DNA from: CAMTWJ01 sp964643605 | GTDB taxonomy: Bacteria; Patescibacteriota; Saccharimonadia; Saccharimonadales; 2-12-FULL-41-12 | Length of the DNA stretch: 34,529 bases | NCBI GenBank assembly: GCA_964643605.1 | Contig: CAZXTF010000004.1 | Coordinates: 1-34,529 of the forward strand | Direction: 5' to 3' | Part shown: one piece after another, positions 30,916 through 34,529 of the stretch | How positions within the stretch are numbered: the first letter of the stretch is position 1 | Layout of the letters: the number at the start of each line of letters is the position of its first letter | Program-made: the position numbers and the translations under genes | The notes under the pieces: generated by a model | What the model was told of the DNA's origin: nothing | The model's input: only the letters and a program-made list of their open reading frames with translations | Databases searched by the model: none

Positions 30916-32622
30916 CTAGTGTCCTCTTAGTTTAACTTTTGTATTTTGCTTTCTTCTGTTAAGCAAAAAAGCTCCTGCCACACCTAATACTACTGACTCA
31001 AATAATAACATAATGGGGTAGACTGCGCTAAGATAGCTGTTGTTAACAGCATTAAAAGACGTTACATCTACATAGGCAATCATTACTATCCTAAAACAAA
31101 TAGCTAGTAGCAGGCACCAAGCAATAAATATTTCTCTCCAATACTTCTTGACTTTATCAACCCTAGACGTAGCTATGATAATTATAAAAACAGAAACCAC
31201 AAATAATACAGCATTGAGTAGCCAGTAAATTTTATAGATCACCTTTTGGGCCTTATGCTTGACTTTAACTCCTTTGTTTAAGTCTTGCGCAGAATATCGA
31301 ACGCTCGAATAGTGAGCCATGCTATCTTGCTCTGGCGTGGGGCCGCTAAAAACCATGAAGGTCCCTTTGTCGGGAAATTCCATCTTCACAGTAAACAAAA
31401 GGGTGTCTAAAGTTTTATCTGCTGTGGGTTTTATATAACTTTTATTAAATACTGGGGCTAAACTGCTTCTCTCAGAATGACAGCGAATTACTCTGTCCTC
31501 ACACGCTTGATTAACTTCATATGAAAGTCTTTTGTAATAATTTTCTGCTGTATTAGCGTTTTTATAGTACCCTTCATCCTGGACTGCAGCACGAAGAACC
31601 CAAACAAACCACCCCCCTTCATAGTCATAGATAGAGGCATCTCCATGCTTCTTAAAGGCCTCGCAAAGACTTTTTCTATCATCACTGTCTAGACAAGTCT
31701 TTAGCTCATGGAAGGCAGGGCTAACAGCATAGGCCTTTTGCCTTGAAGACCCTGATACAGGAACCCTTGCTGGCTCGCTATTATAATCATCTCCGATAAC
31801 TCGACTTAAAGCACCATAAGCCCCTTCGAAGTCATCAGATGTAAAATCATTTATAACTGCTCTTTCATAGTGCTGTTTATTAAGGTGGGCTATGGTATAT
31901 CCAGCTATGCAAACAGTTGCTGTGGGCAGAATTATAGTTAAGGAAGAGATCAATAATAGACTTAGGGGCTGCTTTCTCTTTAAGATTTTGTACCCAAGTA
32001 CCATAAAAGATATGCCCAGCATGATACCTATAAATGGAAGAAGCCACATATAGTCTTCTCTCAAGAATACCCATACAGGCAAGAATATGGTGCCGACCAA
32101 TGTAAGCAGCGATCCTTCCTTTAAGCCCTTCTTTCTATTAATGTTCTTGTCTGCCAATAATAAAAAGATCCCTATTGCCCATGCCAATAAGAATAAACCA
32201 ACAGCAGGAGTGATAGCATCTCTATAAGTTCTCGGTATAACAATAGGATTAAACAGTATAAGCGTGTATATAGAAATTAGTATTAATTTGTTGGTTATTA
32301 TTCTTCGCAATACGTAAATAAATATTAGACACGCACCCATGTAGAGCAAGGCATTGCCTAGCCAAAAAGGAATGTCAGCAGAATGTAAGAACGCTATCCA
32401 TAATGGATAGCTAACACCCTTAGACAGTGTAAGAAAATTATAATCACCTAACCACTCACCTTTTGTAATACTTCTAGCTTGCTCAAACTGAAGATAGTCA
32501 TCAGCACCACCAGCAGTACTAATAGCAAAAAAGTTCCCCGAGCTTAGAAATAAATAAAATAGGCTAATCAATAAAACCATCGTTAGCATCTTATTTTTAG
32601 TCATTTCTTTGCGCTTATTCAT
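30916..32622 (-). CDS. Polytopic membrane protein, candidate GT-C-type glycosyltransferase
   Basis: 568 aa from the ATG giving MNKRKEMTKNKMLTMVLLIS. There are about eight hydrophobic segments in the first 245 residues, a large outer domain (about 250-455), and three more segments to the end. The outer domain has YEGGWFVWVLRAAVQDEGYY and NYYKRLSYEVNQACEDRVIR. I recall this GGWF-W-LR plus YY-RL-EVN-AC pattern from uncharacterised membrane proteins of other bacteria. Its place upstream of a methyltransferase, GT2 and GtrA parallels GtrC, the outward-facing transferase of Gtr systems. No sequence motif proves the activity; it could instead be a polymerase or flippase. Confidence 0.7.
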   Translation of the reverse strand: MNKRKEMTKNKMLTMVLLISLFYLFLSSGNFFAISTAGGADDYLQFEQARSITKGEWLGDYNFLTLSKGVSYPLWIAFLHSADIPFWLGNALLYMGACLIFIYVLRRIITNKLILISIYTLILFNPIVIPRTYRDAITPAVGLFLLAWAIGIFLLLADKNINRKKGLKEGSLLTLVGTIFLPVWVFLREDYMWLLPFIGIMLGISFMVLGYKILKRKQPLSLLLISSLTIILPTATVCIAGYTIAHLNKQHYERAVINDFTSDDFEGAYGALSRVIGDDYNSEPARVPVSGSSRQKAYAVSPAFHELKTCLDSDDRKSLCEAFKKHGDASIYDYEGGWFVWVLRAAVQDEGYYKNANTAENYYKRLSYEVNQACEDRVIRCHSERSSLAPVFNKSYIKPTADKTLDTLLFTVKMEFPDKGTFMVFSGPTPEQDSMAHYSSVRYSAQDLNKGVKVKHKAQKVIYKIYWLLNAVLFVVSVFIIIIATSRVDKVKKYWREIFIAWCLLLAICFRIVMIAYVDVTSFNAVNNSYLSAVYPIMLLFESVVLGVAGAFLLNRRKQNTKVKLRGH

Positions 32623-32653
32623 ATACAAAACAAAATACGATTTCAGTTACTCT

Positions 32654-32659
32654 ATTATA
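32654..32659 (-). promoter_or_regulatory. -10 box of the glycosylation operon
   Basis: TATAAT on the minus strand, about 25 nt of leader before the ATG at 32622, with no Shine-Dalgarno visible. Divergent from the promoter at 32694. Confidence 0.5.
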
Positions 32660-32693
32660 TACGGTAGTTTGTCTGTTTGTTAGCCTATTCTTA

Positions 32694-32702
32694 TGATACA
32701 AT
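32694..32702 (+). promoter_or_regulatory. Extended -10 promoter, leaderless (exported-protein operon)
   Basis: TG-A-TACAAT ends 6 nt before the GTG at 32709. The nearer ATG at 32704 opens only five codons, so GTG at the transcript end is the likely start. Confidence 0.55.
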
Positions 32703-32708
32703 CATGTT

Positions 32709-33200
32709 GTGTCGTTCATAAAAATAAAAACTAGAAAAACAATACTATTGGTAATTATTGTATCACTGGTAGCGCTCGGTTTGCTCTGGTACACAAATCG
32801 TCATGAATCGAACAATACCGATGGAAGTCCAAGCAAAGAAGATATCAAGAAAGACAATCAGCATAATGAGGATAAGAAAAGAGCCCTTATTGAGGGTGGT
32901 AGTCAATCTTCACAAAACTCTCAACAACAATTAAGCCTAGATGTTTCGGCTCGTCAAGAAAGTGATAAGTCTGTAACTATTCTTGGCAAAATCAAGGGGT
33001 TAACTGGCAATAATAAGTGTAAGCTCTCTATATCTAACAACGGAAAAGTAATCAATCAAGAAGCCGATGTAATATATCAAACAGAATTTTCTTCCTGCGC
33101 AGGGTTTAATATAGGTGTTGACCAGCTCGGAACGGGAGTATGGACAATCAATCTAGCCGTAGGCGACAGATCAAGCTCTACCACAACAGAGGTTAAATAA
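32709..33200 (+). CDS. Exported, membrane-anchored small protein, function unknown
   Basis: 163 aa from GTG. A basic N-terminus (KIKTRK) precedes a single hydrophobic segment (TILLVIIVSLVALGLLWY, about 11-28). A highly charged and Gln/Ser-rich linker follows (30-78), then a C-terminal domain of about 85 residues predicted to be all-beta (SLDVSARQESDKSVTILGKI, GVWTINLAVGDRSSSTTT). Two cysteines (NKCKLS and SSCAGF) could form a disulphide. The layout resembles an Ig-like beta-sandwich held off the membrane by a stalk. Its TAA overlaps the ATG of the lectin-repeat gene (TAATG), so the two are coupled and probably work together at the surface. Confidence 0.75.
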   Translation: MSFIKIKTRKTILLVIIVSLVALGLLWYTNRHESNNTDGSPSKEDIKKDNQHNEDKKRALIEGGSQSSQNSQQQLSLDVSARQESDKSVTILGKIKGLTGNNKCKLSISNNGKVINQEADVIYQTEFSSCAGFNIGVDQLGTGVWTINLAVGDRSSSTTTEVK

Positions 33201-34529
33201 TGAAAAGACTCTTATTATTAATACTGGCTTTAGGCGGGTGCATTGGTATCCAGCAAACCCTCTCCTCTTCGNNNNNNNNNNTCGGTTGCCTACGCTGCTT
33301 TTGCAAATCATTGGCGATCTGGACTCATTATAGATGATGCAAGATTCTCAGATCAGAACAGTATGTCAGTAAGTGATATCCAAGATTTTTTGAATCGAAA
33401 AGTAAAATCTGGAGCCTGTGATACAAATGGTACAAAAACGTCTGAATTTGGTGGCGGGACTAGGGCGCAGTACGGAGCCTCCAACGGCAACCCTGCCCCG
33501 TTTACCTGTCTAAAAGACTACTATGAGGTACCTAAGATAAATCCAAGCCCAGGCGTACCTGCCAGTAATTATGGTGGAGCCCCTATTCCTCCTGGGGCAA
33601 AAAGCGCTGCTCAACTAATTTGGGATGCATCTCAAAGATACAACATTAGCCCAAAAGTTTTATTAGTAACCATCCAGAAAGAATCAATTGGGCCCTTAAT
33701 AACTGATGATTGGCCATTCAAAAAACAATACACCTATGCTATGGGCGCTCATTGCCCCGACAGTGGACCCAATGGAAGTGCAAACTGCGACGAGAATTAT
33801 GCTGGGTTTTCTATGCAGATACACGAATCAGCTCGGCTATTCCGCTACTACATAAATAATATGAACCAGGCTTGGTGGCCATATAAGAAACCGGGGATAA
33901 ACTCAGTCCTCTACCATCCCAATAGAGGATGTGGGTCATCTAATATACACATACAGTCTTATGCAACAGCCGCCCTTTACACGTACACGCCTTATCAGCC
34001 AAATCAAGCCGCACTAAATAACCTATACGGAACTGGTGATGGGTGCAGCTCCTATGGCAATAGGAATTTCTGGAGAATGTACGTAGACTGGTTTGGTCCT
34101 ACCGTAGGAAGGGATGTTAGGTCTCCAATTACTGTCGGTAAAACTCAAAGTGGTCTAATGTTTACAGCTGGCACTGCAAATAATAATCAGGTATTCATAA
34201 AAAGCCAAACGGGCTGGACTGGCTGGAGCGAAATGAGTGGTAACGGTAAGTTAATAGACGTAAGTGTTGCTCGCAATCAAGACGGTAGGCTACAGATAGT
34301 TGGTACTGCCCCAGACGATACTATCTGGTATCGCACTCAAACTGCAGCCAACAGCAGTAGCTGGACTGGCTGGAGTAAGATGGATGGGTTGATTAGAAAT
34401 GTAGCATCAGACACAGATAGTGCTGGAAAGATACAGCTAATAGGGACAGCAAGCGATGGAACCGTGTGGCATAAATCCCAAACTGCAGCCAACAGCAGTA
34501 GCTGGACTGGCTGGAGTAAGATGGATGGG
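33200..34529 (+). CDS. Secreted lysozyme-like protein with PLL-type lectin repeats (partial, interrupted by a gap)
   Basis: Open at the right edge; 439 codons are visible once the Ns and one shared TCG are removed. A signal sequence (MKRLLLLILALGGC, possibly a lipobox, or cleavage after SVAYA) is followed by a domain with IIDDARFSDQNSMSVSDIQD and a CLKDYY segment. Next is a region with AAQLIWDASQRYNISPKVLL then VTIQKES, the pattern of a lysozyme-like module I know from secreted actinobacterial proteins (Glu in QKES as possible catalytic residue), ending GYGNRNFW-like (YGNRNFWRMYVDWFG). After that come propeller repeats of 47-49 residues (W-TGWS-M-G, DGRLQIVGT, IWYRTQT) of the PLL/DUF346 lectin type. 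Likely binds or degrades another cell's surface. The activity is inferred. Confidence 0.8.
33272..33281. other. Scaffold gap (10 N) inside the lectin-repeat gene
   Basis: Left flank ends TCG and right flank begins TCG. Merging one copy gives LSSSVAYAAFANHW in frame and keeps the frame open to the window end. Confidence 0.8.
34338..34388 (+). repeat. 51-bp exact direct repeat, copy 1 (lectin propeller blade)
   Basis: Identical to 34479-34529 over 51 bp, 141 bp (47 codons) apart. Encodes QTAANSSSWTGWSKMDG. DNA-level identity points to recent blade duplication or gene conversion. Confidence 0.9.
34479..34529 (+). repeat. 51-bp exact direct repeat, copy 2 (ends at window edge)
   Basis: Second identical copy. 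The sequence stops at its last base, the usual place for a contig to break when further identical copies follow. Confidence 0.9.

Noticed and set aside
1..34529. TGA recoded as glycine (CPR alternative code)
   Set aside because: Several full-length genes end at TGA exactly where family length and ATGA/GTGA overlaps predict a stop.

Overview
The window looks like a chromosomal segment from a candidate-phyla-radiation (Patescibacteria) bacterium, most likely a Saccharibacteria (TM7) relative. The evidence is moderate AT content, tightly packed short genes with 1-4 nt overlaps (ATGA, TAATG, GTGA), frequent CGA arginine codons, several membrane proteins of a type I associate with this group, and a minimal gene set. 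TGA acts as a normal stop (rfbB, rfbD, the Sua5-like gene), which argues against the Gracilibacteria/Absconditabacteria code. The taxonomic call is an inference; no rRNA gene is present. Five runs of ten N (8188, 11466, 14064, 30655, 33272) mark scaffold joins; four of them interrupt genes.

Layout. 1-3.4 kb: the tail of an HxlR-type regulator, then a minus-strand operon of ABC ATPase, ABC-2 permease, HIT hydrolase and tRNA-dihydrouridine synthase. 3.4-7.4 kb: a conserved 65-aa protein, two membrane-anchored proteins of unknown function, a MurC/Mpl-type ligase, a MazG-like pyrophosphohydrolase and a Sua5/YrdC protein. 7.4-15.8 kb: an MscS channel, a tail-anchored small protein, an unusual MutY-like glycosylase, a large membrane-anchored beta-propeller protein, a CBS-domain membrane protein, a DsbA-like thiol oxidoreductase, a low-affinity iron permease-family protein and a KefB-type antiporter. 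15.8-18.9 kb: a Cys-rich protein of unknown function preceded by what reads as a cobalamin riboswitch, then uppP, a LexA-type DNA-binding protein without the peptidase domain, and a GtrA-like protein. 18.9-29 kb: a surface-polysaccharide region (initiating sugar-phosphate transferase, GT4, glmS, a HAD phosphatase/nucleotidyltransferase pair, dTDP-rhamnose genes rfbB-C-D-A, galE). 29-32.6 kb: a minus-strand module resembling a Gtr lipid-linked glycosylation system (large membrane protein, methyltransferase, polyprenol-phosphate GT2, GtrA). 32.7 kb to the end: two coupled exported proteins, the second a lysozyme-like domain followed by lectin-type propeller repeats that run off the window.

How the genes work together. 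The right half builds and decorates a cell-surface glycan: GlmS supplies amino sugar, RfbABCD supplies dTDP-L-rhamnose, GalE supplies UDP-galactose-type sugars, the WcaJ-like enzyme starts chains on undecaprenyl phosphate recycled by UppP, and the Gtr-like genes probably add further sugars outside the membrane. The terminal secreted protein may act on or bind another cell's surface, which would suit an epibiont.

The most notable points are the cobalamin riboswitch ahead of an uncharacterised Cys-rich gene; the secreted lysozyme-like/lectin-repeat protein; a run of apparently leaderless promoters in which the -10 box sits 5-7 nt before the start codon; and two scaffold joins carrying GC-rich foreign sequence, one of which creates a false protein-kinase activation loop inside a methyltransferase.
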